Of a DNA stretch of 64,000 nt, positions 46,001 through 58,744 are shown piece after piece. Below the pieces are notes generated by a model. The model did not search any database. It was not told the DNA's origin and saw only the letters and a program-made list of their open reading frames with translations. Every line of letters starts with the position of its first letter. Position 1 is the stretch's first letter. Origin of the DNA: Guyanagaster necrorhizus (Eukaryota; Basidiomycota; Agaricomycetes; Agaricales; Physalacriaceae); assembly GCF_019112545.1 (NCBI RefSeq), contig NW_025064880.1, positions 1,059,719 to 1,123,718 of the forward strand. Direction: 5' to 3'. The position numbers and the translations under genes were made by a program.

Positions 46001-47489
46001 AGCTAGCATGAGCCTATACTGTTTGCTTTGATATAGTGCTAGCATTAAATATAGTCAGGTCAGATATTGTGAATTGAAATTAAATATTATTGTGGTCTGC
46101 ATGCTATAAAAAAAAATATTCTTCTGTTCCTTCATGTATAAAGTCATTAATCAGTGACAACTTAGCTCTCCTAAGCTCTATATGATAGAATCAGATAGCA
46201 TCACTGCTATCTCTATCTATACTCTTCTGTACTCCTTCTCCAGCCACTTCTGCTGCTTCTGCTCATTCTTGGTTAGCATGAAGCCAGTGCTGCTCAGACT
46301 GATCACATGTAAAGATGAGCAGTGAGAGGCAGGAAGAGAAGATGCCAGAGTAGCCAGCACCTTGCTGCTCTTGTCAAGCACATTCTTGATTGATTCTATA
46401 AAGAGCTATGTAGTTAGCAGCAGTGAGATGGGGCATAGGCTGATTGTGCATTCAGAAATAGAGGGATCAGAGTCTCAGCTGGTGCATGGCCTGAGAGAGA
46501 ACTCCTTAGAGCTTGAGGTGTAAACTGAGGCTAGTTGGCTCTAAAGATCACATGCAAGCAATTGCTTGCAATGCTTATAAACTGCCAGCCTGCAAGCAAG
46601 CCTTTTTTTGATGCTTTGAGTGTATCACTCTATGAGAACCAGACAGATATGTCTAAGAATATCATTGAAGGCAAGGGTGATAGTGGGATTGCTGCTGCAG
46701 AGAGGAGAATAGGGTGAAAGAGGTGTGCACTTCTCTGTAGATACTCATCACAGACATTGTCTATGATACTCTGAGATGACTCATAGTGAGCCTCTATTGC
46801 TGCAGTCAGAGACCACAGAGGTGACTATTTGTAGTTAAAGTGTAAAAGCAGGAGTGGCCACTCATTGAATGGAAGTGCCACTTCTTCAAGGAGGCTGGAT
46901 GGCCTTGGGCTTAGACTCCTTGTCTGAGGAGATGATAATCAGGCTTGAAGCCCATTCAGAACTCTGACCAGGTTCTCATATATTTGGTTGCTGGCTTGCT
47001 GGGCTGACAACTGTCAGAGCTTATTTATCATCATTGGAGCTTTTGTAGAGACTATTGTTGGTGATCTTAATCTTAGGCATTTAGATGCTTTCAAACCCTC
47101 AGAGGATGATTCCTCCTTTGGTATCAATATCTTACTCTTGATTTAGTGCATCTTTGACAGAAAGCCAGACTTTCTGCTTATCTGAGACATAGGTTATTTT
47201 GACTCTCTAGAGTATATTGACTGTATATCCTGCTAACTTGAACTCATATTATCTAATAGTCAAGTAGTGGCATGACCTGGAGAGTGATAGTCAGAGACAG
47301 GAGGAGTTTCAACAAATCACTTGTCAGTAATATTAGTCAGTAATCTCTCACTGAAAATAGTGTAAGATTAGACATAGCAGGATTACTGCTGAAGCAAGAA
47401 AAACAATTGCAAGGATGAGATAGAGAGATAGTTCTATGCAGTACTCTCAACTATTATTGAGAGAAGAGCATGTCAAGCTTTAGACTAAT
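46000..47489 (-). other. B7 gag N-terminal and ORF1 region, decayed
   Basis: No long frame survives. Near 47345-47425 the minus strand still reads LSLYLILAIVFLASAVILLC, a strongly hydrophobic segment in the same place, just inside the 5' LTR, as the membrane helix of B3, B4, B6 and B9. The remainder is repeat-like Ser/Thr-rich coding debris. Confidence 0.5.
47476..47488 (-). promoter_or_regulatory. B7 self-priming primer-binding site
   Basis: Minus strand TTAGTCTAAAGCT; exact 13 nt complement of AGCTTTAGACTAA in its own LTR (minus strand, 47663 to 47651), 34 nt after TATATAAG. The middle bases differ from B3 and B4 on both sides. Confidence 0.78.
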
Positions 47490-47965
47490 TGTTAGTAACC
47501 AACTACAATAAACAAAATCAAACTCAAGGCCGTATTTTGTATTTGAGCAAGCAGCATAAGAGTGAGTTTTATCATATAAGCCAGAGACTTATACAATCAA
47601 GTCAGATGATACTTAGGATTCAGGTCTTAGTAGATTGAGAAAAATAAACTTTAGTCTAAAGCTGAGGCTTAAGGCCACAGCTGAGCTATCTTATATACAG
47701 AATGAGTGTGTTTAATAATATATATCAGTGGTATAGTATAATGACTGTAACCAGACTATAGCTGTAAGGAATTAGCAAGATCTGTCATAAGAATGTGTTT
47801 AGTATTCAGTATTTATATGATGTTTATGCTTAAAACAAAGAATAAAGAGCAATGTCAGTATGTTATGTTATAAAGTGTGATTGTTGAATAATAATAGTGT
47901 GGAAATAGTGTGGGAAGTGTGTGCTGTGAAGATCATAAAGGTGTAAAATAGTCATGATTGTAACA
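47490..47965 (-). repeat. B7 5' LTR (476 bp)
   Basis: TGTTAG to TAACA. Diverged from other B LTRs except around the TATA box and transcript start. Confidence 0.85.
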
Positions 47966-48065
47966 GTTAACTAGTAAAAGTAAGTATCTTATTTTCCTAT
48001 ATTAGCTATTACTGAGTATTATCCTAGAGAGTTGCATACATTATCAATAAAACAGTGCAAAATGT

Positions 48066-48360
48066 TATGCATATCTGGCAATCAGAGGCACTGGTTGTAG
48101 GCAGACTCATATTTATTATAAGATCAAGAAAACTGCTTACTTATTTAATAAAAGATTATTATAAATAAGATGATCAATAGTATAGAGATCTCTGCTGGCT
48201 TTCACAAGATTTTAAAATTAATTCACAAGTTGATACATTATATAGATGACTTAAGAGAAGAGGTGGTAAATCTCTATAAAACTATTGCAGATCTCTTGAA
48301 TAATTATAAATCAGATAAAAAAAAATCTATATTAGAATTATTTTTTAGAATCTAAAGACC
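48066..48360 (+). pseudogene. Fragment of the family A antisense accessory gene
   Basis: Plus-strand frame reads Y-K-I-K-K-T-A-Y-L-F-N-K then INSIEISAGFHKILKLIHK, continuing to LELFFRI (61-codon open frame at 48170-48355). This matches the Cys/Lys motif and second helical part of the antisense gene in A2 and A4, with two Cys changed to Tyr. No other family A sequence is recognisable around it. Confidence 0.65.
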
Positions 48361-49482
48361 ATTTTCTACAATCATCAGCATTTTTCAAATAGTCCAGTTT
48401 TCATCATTAAATCTTTCATCAGCTTTGAGCTTAAATAAAAGAACTTAATTTATCATTACTGATATTTTTAATTGCTAAAAATTTTATAGAGATCTTGAGT
48501 TCTGTTTCTAAATGATATTTTATAAAGGCCAAAAGTTTATAATTCTAAGTTTTCCCTTTATAGTTGGTATTGAGTTTCTTAAGTCTTTGATAAGTCCAAG
48601 TGCTATTATTAAGATTACAATCAATGAGATTAAGCACAATAAGACTGTATAATCTGTTAAGAAACAACAGTCTCAGTCTTCACTTATAATAGTGTAAAAG
48701 ACTGTATTGATAGTACAATAGCTTTGAATAGACTGATGCATAGATATTGACTGAATTTCTTGACAACAGTATAGATGTTGATAAACTATAATTGCCAGTG
48801 TTAATACTAAAGTGGTAGTTACATTAAGAATCTAAGAGTTTGATTAGTATATTGATCTTAGCTTAAGACTAGAGTATATCACTATTATTGACTTAAATAC
48901 TGTATAAAAAAGTTTTTATTATTTCAAATCAAAGTTATTGTTTTATTATCTTAGATTAAACTATTGTCTTATAATAATATTTTTAGTTTTATATTATATA
49001 TTATATAGCTTTTATAAGATTTTTTCATAGCTGAGAGTGATTTTACCAGAATTTATCAGACTTCTCTAGCATCAGCTTACTAAGTCTTAGCTAAACATAA
49101 TTTCAGGGCTAAAATTCATAATACATATTTTTAGAGTAAGTTTGATGATTGATCTCTTAACTATTGTTAGAGATATAGAATGCTTTTCTAAATTATAAGT
49201 AAATTCTCAATATTTTGTCTATCACTTATATTGGTTTTATCACTGTCACCCTCAGAATAGTCATAATAACAGTATGGACTAGACTAAGAAAGAGATGATA
49301 ATTAAGATAAATTTTTTTTTATCATTATTCTTTGAGCTTTTTTTTCATGATATTTCCTCTAATAGAGCATAAATCTTCAATATATCTATGAGTATATAAA
49401 GTTAAAGATGTATATATATAAACATCTGAGATTTTTCTTATTTTTTCAACTTTTTCTAGACTCATTGTCAATAGTGCTATTA
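48361..49482. other. AT-rich decayed sequence, unassigned
   Basis: Very AT-rich with homopolymer T runs. No frame of note and no convincing match to either family, though its position between an antisense-gene fragment and the B8 LTR suggests further retroelement debris. Confidence 0.4.
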
Positions 49483-49941
49483 TATTATAATTTTTTCTTT
49501 TATTTTTTCTTTTATTTTATTTTATTAGAGTATCTATCTTATTTTGGACACTCATTTTTGAGCATAGAATGATTACTCAGCCATAATAAGTAGTTTGTAC
49601 TAATGTTCTCTGATGTATAATATAAGTCTTATTTACAGATAATATCTCATTGTTTTATTCTTAATAATCAGACATTATAGTATTGTAGCACTAGGACACA
49701 TAATTAGTAAAAATTATATTTACTATTTAAGAAAATATATATAAGTAGAATAGCTCTTGCTATAGTATTTCAGCTTTGAGCTAAAGTTTTATTTATACTA
49801 CTTCTCTCTTTCAAGCTTGTTCTGTGAATGTTTTGATTACACTGATTTAAGTGTATATAAATGGACTCTAATGTGACTGTACAAACTCAATACAGCATTA
49901 GTTTATCACATACTCTAATCATATGTCAAGCAGATCTAACA
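49483..49941 (+). repeat. B8 5' LTR (459 bp)
   Basis: Starts with a decayed TATTATAATTTTTTC and ends TAACA. TATATAAG at 49738; AGCTTTGAGCTAA at 49772, 34 nt on. The primer site TTAGCTTGAAGCT follows at 49943-49955 and has TG where the LTR partner implies CA. Confidence 0.84.
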
Positions 49942-50199
49942 ATTAGCTTGAAGCTTTTTGTTTTTTTTCTTTATATTATTAGCAGATAAAGAAAACTGAA
50001 TGCTGACAATCTCTAGCATCACTACTAACTTCTTTAAGCTTTTGAGCACTATCATCAGCACTCTGCTCAGGCTTTTCATTATTGTCTATCTCTATCATAG
50101 AAATCAGTCTGTCACTATCTGGATCATTAGATACTACTAATCTCTCTGAACTCTCTATTGAATTCAATAAAATGTCTCTTCTATTCTTCTCTTTCATGA

Positions 50200-51899
50200 C
50201 CTCTCAGAAGAGCCTCTCTGAAGAACTGATGAGCTCATGAGCAGGCTTATATCTGAAACCACCTCTTAGCTACTTCAAAAAGCTACTGACCAAATACAAA
50301 GGAAAGAAGCCAGCTGAATCAATGACTTCCAATACTCACTCTGACTCTGAGACAGCATCTTAGTGGAGCAGCAAAGATGCTATCTCTATTGTATCTTAGC
50401 ACACTTTCCTTCAATCAAGAATAAGCTCACAGATGATCTCTCTTGAGACTTTTAGAATATTCCATCTTTTACTGATGCTTTCTCTGTCTTCTCTGAGTAA
50501 GGAATTGGAAACCATGCTTGAAACTTTCTTGATACTGCCACTAAATTGGCTTCAGACTAAGAATCAGCCTATGACTCTACTCTAAAACTCAAACCTCTTT
50601 TGACTCAGAGTTTTTCTCAGATGTTGATCTCTATAGTGATTATGTTGGAGAGCATCTTTTTGAAACAGTCAGAAGGTTTCAAAGGAATCTCAAATACTAC
50701 TATGACACTAAGAGCTAAGAACCAGACTTCAGCTTTGATTTCTACAGAGAAACTCATATTTTATTCTAAAAACTGAGCTGATCTGAATCAACCAGCAGGA
50801 GATTCCACACTCTTTCTCTTACTGAACAAAGAACTCTGATCTTTACACTTGAAGTCAAAAGACCCAACTCTATCTATATCAGTGACAATAACCTCTCTAT
50901 TCTAAGATGACAACTTCTTTCAGTGATTCTGCTAATATCATGAGTAACTGAAGGAGGAGCTAACAGGACTCTAGAACTAATAATCTATTGCCAGGTCTTT
51001 CTGACTTCACTAGCAGTCTTCTAATAGCTCTGAACTCAGCCAGCAAAGAGGATTCTCTGACAATAGTGAAAGCATTGATAGATCTCTCTGGATCTGATTT
51101 ATTCAATATATATCAGAGACTGGCCACTATAGAAGAATAGACTCTGAAGGATCTTTACAAGAAGATAAATCATAATCCTCTATTCAGAGACTATCTAAAC
51201 TTCATGAGCTCTTTGGCAGTTAACACTGCCCTGACTGAACTTTAAGACTGCTATATAAGAGAAGTTTCTAGATTCTGCTATTTAAAATATATATAAAAAC
51301 AAGATAAAAGAGCTACATATGGATGACAAGTAGCCTTCAAGTACTTTGATAAGCTAGAACAGCTTGCCAAGCTTGTCAGCATCTACAATAACATCTCTGA
51401 AGATGAGCATCTCATTGAAGCTCTGAAGGCTGGAGTACCATCTTTATACACTAAGATTATTTCTGATATCAGCATTAATATACTGAAAGGATATGACAAG
51501 TAGAAGAAAAGGATTATAGTTATAAACTGAGAGTGATAACAGCAGAAGATGATCAGTAGCTTTTAGAATGCCAACAAGAAGATCAGAGGAAGCAGCAAAT
51601 AAAGTGGACAATCAATCACACCTAAGGCAGATACAATGTCTTACAGTGAGAAGAATAGTCCCTCATGCACTGTCTTCACCAGATTAGAGAAGCTGATGAA
51701 TATTGATCAGCTCAAAAAGAAAGAGAAGTGTTTTAACTGTGAAGAGAAGAGACACATATCAAAGGCCTGTCTGAAAAAGAAACACATGCAAGAGAATATC
51801 AGAGTCTAAATCATTGAACTGCAGAAGAAAGCAGATGCAATTAAGGAAAACAGAAAAGAGATAAAGATTGAAAAAGTAAAAGACAAGGCCAACAAGTGA
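50200..51899 (+). pseudogene. B8 gag
   Basis: Heavily interrupted. The capsid part is recognisable by similarity to B3 near 51130-51500 (Y-F-D-K-L-E-Q-L-A-K-L, EALKAGVPSLYTKI). The zinc knuckle reads CFNCEEKRHISKAC (about 51731-51772, CX2CX4HX4C intact). It ends with TGA at 51897-51899; GTAAAAGAC at 51876-51884 is 21 nt upstream, as in B3, B4 and B6. The ORF1 part (49980-50900) is too decayed to define. Confidence 0.72.
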
Positions 51900-52330
51900 G
51901 TAATTCTATTTGATCAGCCAATAAACTTCATGATGTGTCACTAATAGCTGCTGGATGGACTTACAGTATCTCTGTAGTTATAAATAACTTATCTGCATAT
52001 TCAAATATATCTGAGTTTTCTGCTACACTCAGACTACCAAAAGAATTATCAAAGACTAAGACTCAAATATCTCCAAGTGTCATAATGTTTATCTGCCAAT
52101 GCTTACTAAGCTCAACTCCAATCCAACTTTACAAGGATGATGATATCATGATGACACTATAACTATAACTTACTCATCAGCACACAATAGCTAGCTGAGA
52201 ATAATATGACAATAGTTGTTATTCTATGCTCTTATCACAATAAGAACTGCAGCATATAGGAAACTCACTATAGTGATAATATAGTAGAGTGACAATAATA
52301 AACAAAAAGTAAGAGCATAGTTATTGTCAC
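51900..52330 (+). other. B8 gag-pol linker
   Basis: A 75-codon open frame (51935-52162, starts ATG) resembles the linker between gag and protease of B3 (S-N-I-x-E/D, Q-x-P-x-S). Protease and everything after it are missing. Confidence 0.45.
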
Positions 52331-52831
52331 TGTTATGCATATGCTGCTGGTCTCCATGTCACCTCAACCAACCATGGATTCAATTGCTAAAACCCACCAG
52401 ACTCCACTCACTTCTCACTATCTATTAATTTCATTTTCACCATTATCATTTCACATCTATATTTCACATTGTAATATCTAGATCCTGAACTTGGTAGTGA
52501 ATATTGACATTAAAACCCAATAGAATCTAACTCAGAATTAGCTACTATTAGTATATAAAGCTATATATATAATCATTATAACTATTCAGTTCAAATATCA
52601 ACTTGGATAGCCATCTACACTTCATACTCACTTCAACTCCCTCTACCTCATCCATCAGATTCTGCTCTGAAGGATACTCCTCTTTGTTTCTCTGATGGAA
52701 CTCTGTTCTGTCTATTCAAATCCTTAGACTCTGACTCAAGAGTGATATTGCTAATAGCTTTATTAATGCTCATGCACTCTGCTGGTCTTCATGCATACAC
52801 TCAAAGCCACTTGATTGGCATGTTTCTAACA
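52331..52831 (+). repeat. A4 5' LTR (501 bp)
   Basis: TGTTA...TAACA. TATA box at 52552, AGTTCAAATAT at 52588-52598 and primer site ATATTCAAACT at 52834-52844. Confidence 0.93.
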
Positions 52832-52879
52832 GTATATTCAAACTCAAATCTTTGAGTCAAACATTTTTATTATGTCCAT

Positions 52880-53306
52880 CAGTCTAGCAATTCTCCTATG
52901 TAGCTTTCTTAGATAAGCTTTATAGCAACTTCAGTCTCTTTGATGCTATTAGAGATGCTAAAGATATATTAAAACACCTTCAGATATGTGATAAAGATCA
53001 GATCATGAAGTATATAGTCTAATTCAATTAGTATACCTTACAAATTAAGTATGGAGATAACTCTCTCTACTATGTCTTTTACCATGGTTTCTGAACTTAT
53101 ATTAAGAATGACATAGCACACTATGGAAAATCAAACAATCTTCATGATATGTGCTTCCTTGCCTAAAAACATGATGCTCACTACTGGATCTGAAAGACTG
53201 AAGTTGCTCATAAAAACTAGGACAATAAAGCCTCTAACCAATCCTTCAACCCCAAATTCAAGGAGTTTAACTCTTCTTCCTCAGACTCCACCTTCACACT
53301 AAAATC
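52880..53306 (+). pseudogene. A4 gag capsid remnant
   Basis: Matches A2 from position 10437 on (LDKLYSNFSLFDAI, HLQICDKDQIMKYIV). About 800 bp of N-terminal gag seen in A2 is absent, with the leader joined directly to this point. It ends at S-D-S-T-F-T-L-K-S, where protease sequence follows, so the zinc knuckle is deleted. Confidence 0.78.
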
Positions 53307-56300
53307 AGCTCTCCAACTTGTATCATTCTGCATTTTCTCGCCTTCATTGATTCTAGTTCTAGCCACTGCTTTGTTGACACTAAGTATATAACTGCTAATG
53401 AAATCTCTATTAAAACTATCTCTAATATGCAACTTTGATTATTTGATGGCTTCATTGGAAGCTATATATCTCAAATCACAACTATTCCTATTTGTTTTCT
53501 ATCTGAAGACATCTTTCCCATTGACTTCTATATCACTCCTTTAGATTTGTTTTGCAATCTTATCTTAGGATACAACTGGCTTTTCTGCTACAATCTACTG
53601 ATTGACTGAGCTGAAAACAGTATCTCTTTCTGCTCAAGCTATCAAGATCTCACTCCAACTAATTCTGTGGTCTTTACTGCATTCCAGAGACTTTTGTGCC
53701 CACAGAACAACAGTCTATCTCTCTCTGAGCCTTTTAGCTCTATTTCAGGACTTTCATACTCATAGAACAATAGTCTGCCTCTCTCTGAGCCCTTCAGTTC
53801 AACTCCAGGACTGACATGCTCACTAGATCTATCAGTCCAACTTCTGGGGCTTCACTCCATTCTAAGTCCACTTCAGGTAGCTGGTAGACTCTATTTCTAT
53901 ATAAACTTATTTATTCCTATTCTCTCTCAGAGTCTTTTATTATGAAAGCACACTCAAAGATCTTCATTATATCTGCTGCTGCATTTATCTGAGCCAGTGC
54001 AGAAGAAGGCACTCAACAGTTTATACTGCAGTCTTCCTTGCCTAAAATTAGAGCCAAAGCTGCATCTGCAGAACTGGCAAATCTTTTATCAGTGCTAATA
54101 GAGTACTATAATTTTGCAGATGTCTTCAGCAATACCCTCTCTGAAAAGCTACCTGAACACAGACTGTATGACCTCAAAATCAATCTTGAGGAAGGAACAT
54201 CTTCATTGCTTGGACTTATTTATTCTCTTTTGGAATTTGAACTCAAGACTCTATAAGAGTTTATTGATGATAATCTATGCAATAAATTCATCACACTATT
54301 CTGCTCTCTACACAAGGATCTGGTTCTATTTATTAAGAAGAAGACTGATGAACTCTAACTTTGTGTTGACTACTGTAGCTTAAACAAAATCTCCAAGAAG
54401 GATTGCTATCCTCTTCCTCTCATTTCCAATCTTCTTGACTCTGTCAGCTCTATGCACATCTACACCAAGCTTGACCTACAACATGCCTACCATCTCATTT
54501 ACATAGCCAAAAGAGATGAATAGAAAACAGCCTTCCAAACCTATTATAGTTTCTTCAAATAGCATGTCATACCTTTTGGTCTCACAAATGCTTCAACAGC
54601 ATTCTAACAATTCGTAAATGATATATTCTCTGATATGCTTAACATATCAGTAGTAGTCTATCTTAATGACATCCTCATATATTCTGACAATCCAGAAGAT
54701 CACCAAAAACATATTCATAAGGTTTTATGCAGGCTCAGAGCTAATGGACTTTACTGCAAAGATTCTAAATGCAAATTCAACCAGGATTCTATGGAATACC
54801 TAGGCTATATCCTATCATCTGAAGAACTTTACATGTCTGAAGAAAAAATCAAGGCTATTGTTGACTGGCCAATGCTGTGAAAGGTCAAGGACATCCAATT
54901 CTTTCTTGGCTTTGCCAACTTCTACTATTGCTTTATACATGAATATAGTGATATCATTCTTTCCTTTACATGACTCATCTGCAAGAGAACTCCATGGAAA
55001 TTTGATGACAAATATTTAGCCATCTTTAATGAGTTGAAACAGGCCTTTACACACACTCTCATCCTTATCCACTGGGTCTCTGATTGAAAGATAGTGATGA
55101 AAACTGATCTCTTCAATTATACAATTGCAGCTATCCTCTTCATCTATCTTAAAGATGACAAAATTCATCCTATTGCTTTCTGCTCTCAGAGCCTCCACAA
55201 TATCAAACTCAACTATAACACCTATAGCAAAGAGCTTCTAGCTATTTTTGAAGTCTTTAAACATTGGCAGCACTATCTTGAAGGCTCCATTGACTTCATC
55301 AATATTATAATAGACCACAAAAATCTTGAATAATTTACCACCATCAAGATTCTAATCCACTAACAGGTCTACTGATCCAAATACCTATTTTAGTTCAACT
55401 TAGTAATTTGGTTCTGCCCTGAAAAACTTGGTGGAAAATCAGATGCACTCACTAGATGATGGGATGTCTACTCTAAAGAGAGAGATAGCTAATATGCCTA
55501 AATCAACCCCCACAATTTTCAATCTGTATTCACCCAAGAACAACTCTCCACATCACTCTGCACAATCTATCTTAAGGACCCTACCCTATGGGCTAGTGCC
55601 ATCATGAATATTGACAAACTTCACACTGATATCAAATAAGTATAATTCTCTGACCCTATGTCCTCTGATGGCCTCTACCAGGCCAAGGCCACTTTCAAAT
55701 CCTCTCTCTCTCAGTGGTCTATTGATAAATCCAGCATTCTTTGCTTTGAAGGCCACATCTATATCTCAGACTCTGATGATCTCTATCTCTGTATACTTCA
55801 GAATAATCACAACCACATCTTAGCAGGCCACTTTGGTCAAAATCAGATATTAGAGCTAGTCTGACAGGACTATACCTGGCCAAAGATATGTAAATATGTT
55901 TAACACTATATTAAGTTCTGCACAGTTTGTAGGCACAATAAGACATTTAGATACTGCCTCTATAGGTTACTCAAACCTCTATCAGTTCTTGAATGGCCAT
56001 AGGATTCCATTTCCATGGATTTCATTGAACAACTACTAGATTCCAATAGATTTACTGCTATTCTAGTAGTTGTTGACTGGACTAGCAAGCAAGTAATCTT
56101 TATCCCCACTCACAATACTATTAACTCTATAGAGCTCATCCAACTTTTCCTTATCCATGTCTTCTCTAAACATGAGATACTCAGTCATATCACCTTAGAT
56201 CATGGCTCTGAATTTATTTTCCAATTTACTTGCACCTTAGCTATAGCTCTTGACATGAAACTCCATCTTACTTCTAGTTACTATCTGGAGGCTGACAGAC

Positions 56301-57060
56301 AAACTGAATGAGCAAACCAAACTCTGGAACAGTACATCCACATCTACTGCTCCTATCAACAAGATAACTGAGACACCCTCCTATCCATTGCCAAGTTTGT
56401 CTATAACAATATCTCTAATATGTCTACCAGAACTTCTCTATTTTTTACTAATAAGGATTACCACTCCAACATCACTATTCACTCTGAAAGAGACATCACC
56501 TCCACTTGGACTCAAGACTTTATAGTCAATCTTAACAAACTCTATCAAATACTGAAAAATGAAATTTTTGAAGCTTAGTCTCATTATAAGACTCAAGCAG
56601 ACAAGCATTAGATTCTAACACCCCTGTTCACAGTGGGTGCCAAAGTCTATCTTAGTTCCAAACATATCAAAATCACCTGCCTGATCAGAAAATTCTCAGA
56701 GAAATATCTCAGTCCTTTTGAAATCATAGTCCAATCAGGTTTTCACTCCTTTATACTGAGGCTTCCACCAGATCTCTGATCCATTCATCCAGTCTTTCAT
56801 GTATCACAATTAGAATCTATAAAAGAAAACACCATTTCTAACTAAATCTAACTACTACTGTCTCCAGTTGAAGTTGAGAGAAAAACATTTCAAAATAGCT
56901 CAAATCCTCAACTCTAAACTGGACTACCAGTTCTGCTGCTCACTGCTGTACAAGATTCAGTGGCTAGGCTATAAAAATACCAATAAAGAGTTTGCTTAGT
57001 TACCAGCCTCTAAGTTCTCCACTGATAAATTTATTAAAGAATTTCACTATTAATATCCAG
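53307..57060 (+). pseudogene. A4 pol (PR-RT-RH-IN-chromodomain)
   Basis: Protease active site reads F-I-D-S-S-S-S-H-C (about 53344-53375), Gly of D-S-G lost. RT runs from about 54030; the catalytic motif reads YLND (about 54659-54670), with the first Asp replaced by Asn. RNase H is at about 55090-55330 (T-D-L...; Y-S-K-E-L-L-A-I-F). The integrase zinc domain H...H...C..C lies at about 55800-55950, core Asp in MDFIEQLL (56015), DHGSEF (about 56200) and ADRQTE (about 56295). The chromodomain near 56930-57000 is frameshifted. Many stops; two enzymes have lost key residues. Confidence 0.88.
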
Positions 57061-57280
57061 GCAAACCAGAATTCTTATCCAAAGTTACTCAATCATTCTG
57101 TTCTTGATATAACACTACTCCAGATGCCACTGGCACCTCACCTTACTATTTCAATTCTAATCACTGATTACTGTTTCAATCACCTCTTTTACACTTTCAA
57201 AATCAAAATCTTGTATTTACATTTTTTTCTCCACTATCAATATCCAACACCTTTTTCTATATACATTTCATACAAAATCT

Positions 57281-58590
57281 TTACAAGGAAGCAGAACTTG
57301 ATAGACCCACATCAGAACCCAAACTCTCCCTCCACCTCTTTAACTCTTCTATATCTTCATCTAGCTCCTTCAACATTGTCTCCTGCAGATCTTCCACCTC
57401 TTGATCCTTCTCATTCTTGAAAAGCAGATGAGCCTTCTTCTAGGCCTCTAATTTAGACTCTAAAAACAACTCTGAGAAAGATGACATATTATCTGACCCA
57501 TAATCATCTTGAAGATCTGCTACAGTACTATGAACATCTGCCACCTCATCTGCCAACTCATCCACATGACACCTCAACTTGTGTATTAACTTCAAAAGTT
57601 AGTGGAGGCTGGCAGAGACCTCTATACTGCTGATCACCTCACTTGCAGTGATACTCTTATTGAATAAACAGGCAGTCTTCTTAATCTTGCAATGGACATA
57701 AGTCTGCCCATGGCTGGCATCTTCAGTTACTGAGCATGCATAACAGAGTGCACTATCTTGATGACAGCATATGCAACTCTCTGAAAACAGAATTAAGACA
57801 AGCCAACCAAAAACAATAAGACACTTACTTTCACTGCTCAATTCCTCTTTACCTTCTGCTGACTCTGCAACCTTCAACTTTGCTCTTTTCTTAGGACTGA
57901 CCACCATCTTTGTCCCACTGTCATCTACTACACTCCTCGATCTGAATTTGCATTTATACTCCTTCTCTACTACTCTCCTTTTTCTCTCTTGCACTCTCTT
58001 TTTCCTCTCCAGAGTCCTCTCAGATTCTTTTGACTCATCATCTCTCTCAGTCCTCTTGTTCTGCTTATCATCAGACTCTAGAGGTGTATAGTCAGTCACT
58101 CTCTTGAAGTGGAGACTAGAGCTAAGACCAAACTATTCCACTAGCATTTGATGCAGATAAAAATCAATAGCCTCTGTAGAGGTTATTTGCAATCCATCCT
58201 CTATAATCATTCTCTTCTGCCCTACCTCTGAGACCTCAGCCTTTGTTGTAGCCTCCATGGTCTCTCTCTCCTCAGCCTCTCTTTGAGCTGCCTCTCTCAA
58301 TACCTCCTCCACCTCTTTTGCCCACCTCTCTGCTGTCTATCAGACCTCCTTCCTCTTCTTCTCCAACCCCTCTTGCTGCTTCTTTCTCTGTGCCTTCTAG
58401 GCCACATAGTCCACTTAGACCTTCTCCTCTCTCTTTCACTCTCTTTTCCAATCTAAGTGGACTTCTACAGCCTTCACATACTCTTTCTTCATGGTTTGCC
58501 ATTCCAGACAGAATAATTTTTTGGCCTCTTCAGAGCTATCAGAGATGAGTTGTCTCACCAAAGACTCAGAAGTGTGTGAGTGATGATATG
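57281..58590 (-). pseudogene. A4 antisense accessory gene (coiled coil, Cys-rich, probable intron)
   Basis: Best copy of the gene opposite to gag-pol, about 420 codons. An E/K-rich coiled-coil part (about 58550-58150) is followed by a basic stretch with SPKKRAKLKV (about 57870-57900, a possible nuclear signal). The probable 48 nt intron is GTAAGT...TTTTCAG (57781-57828). Then come a Cys-rich motif (SCICCHQDSALCYAC, CKIKKTACLFN), helical segments and the end L-S-S-S-A-S-L-stop (57281-57283). The intron is stop-free and divisible by three here but about 49-50 nt in A2, which favours real splicing. Start unclear. No known function; the Cys pairs suggest zinc binding. Confidence 0.65.
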
Positions 58591-58744
58591 TAGTGAGAGG
58601 CAATATAGTTGCAAAAGTTTAAGCAATAGTGATAGTATCTGATCAAGTTGCAAAATTTTCCACAGCCACTAATAATTTTCTATGTGGCTCCACCAGCTAT
58701 TGGGATCTGTGCTCTTGAGGGCAAGAATGCTAATGGGGGAATAC

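Larger units (their letters stand above)
42887..47965 (-). mobile_element. B7: family B element truncated in RT
   Basis: Minus strand: 5' LTR, primer site, ORF1/gag region, zinc knuckle, protease and the N-terminal half of RT. The copy stops just before the YLDD block, so RT palm, RNase H, integrase and 3' LTR are missing. It is AT-rich, nearly without CpG, and a diverged subfamily. Confidence 0.82.
49483..52330 (+). mobile_element. B8: family B 5' LTR, ORF1/gag; cut by A4
   Basis: Plus strand. LTR (TATTATAA...TAACA), primer site and gag up to the gag stop and about 430 bp of the following linker, then A4. Only 37 bp (59244-59280) of its continuation are seen beyond A4, before B9. Confidence 0.82.

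Noticed and set aside
57781..57828. A second membrane segment in the A4 antisense gene
   Set aside because: The hydrophobic stretch is encoded by the probable intron, which has splice signals at both ends and a different length in A2.
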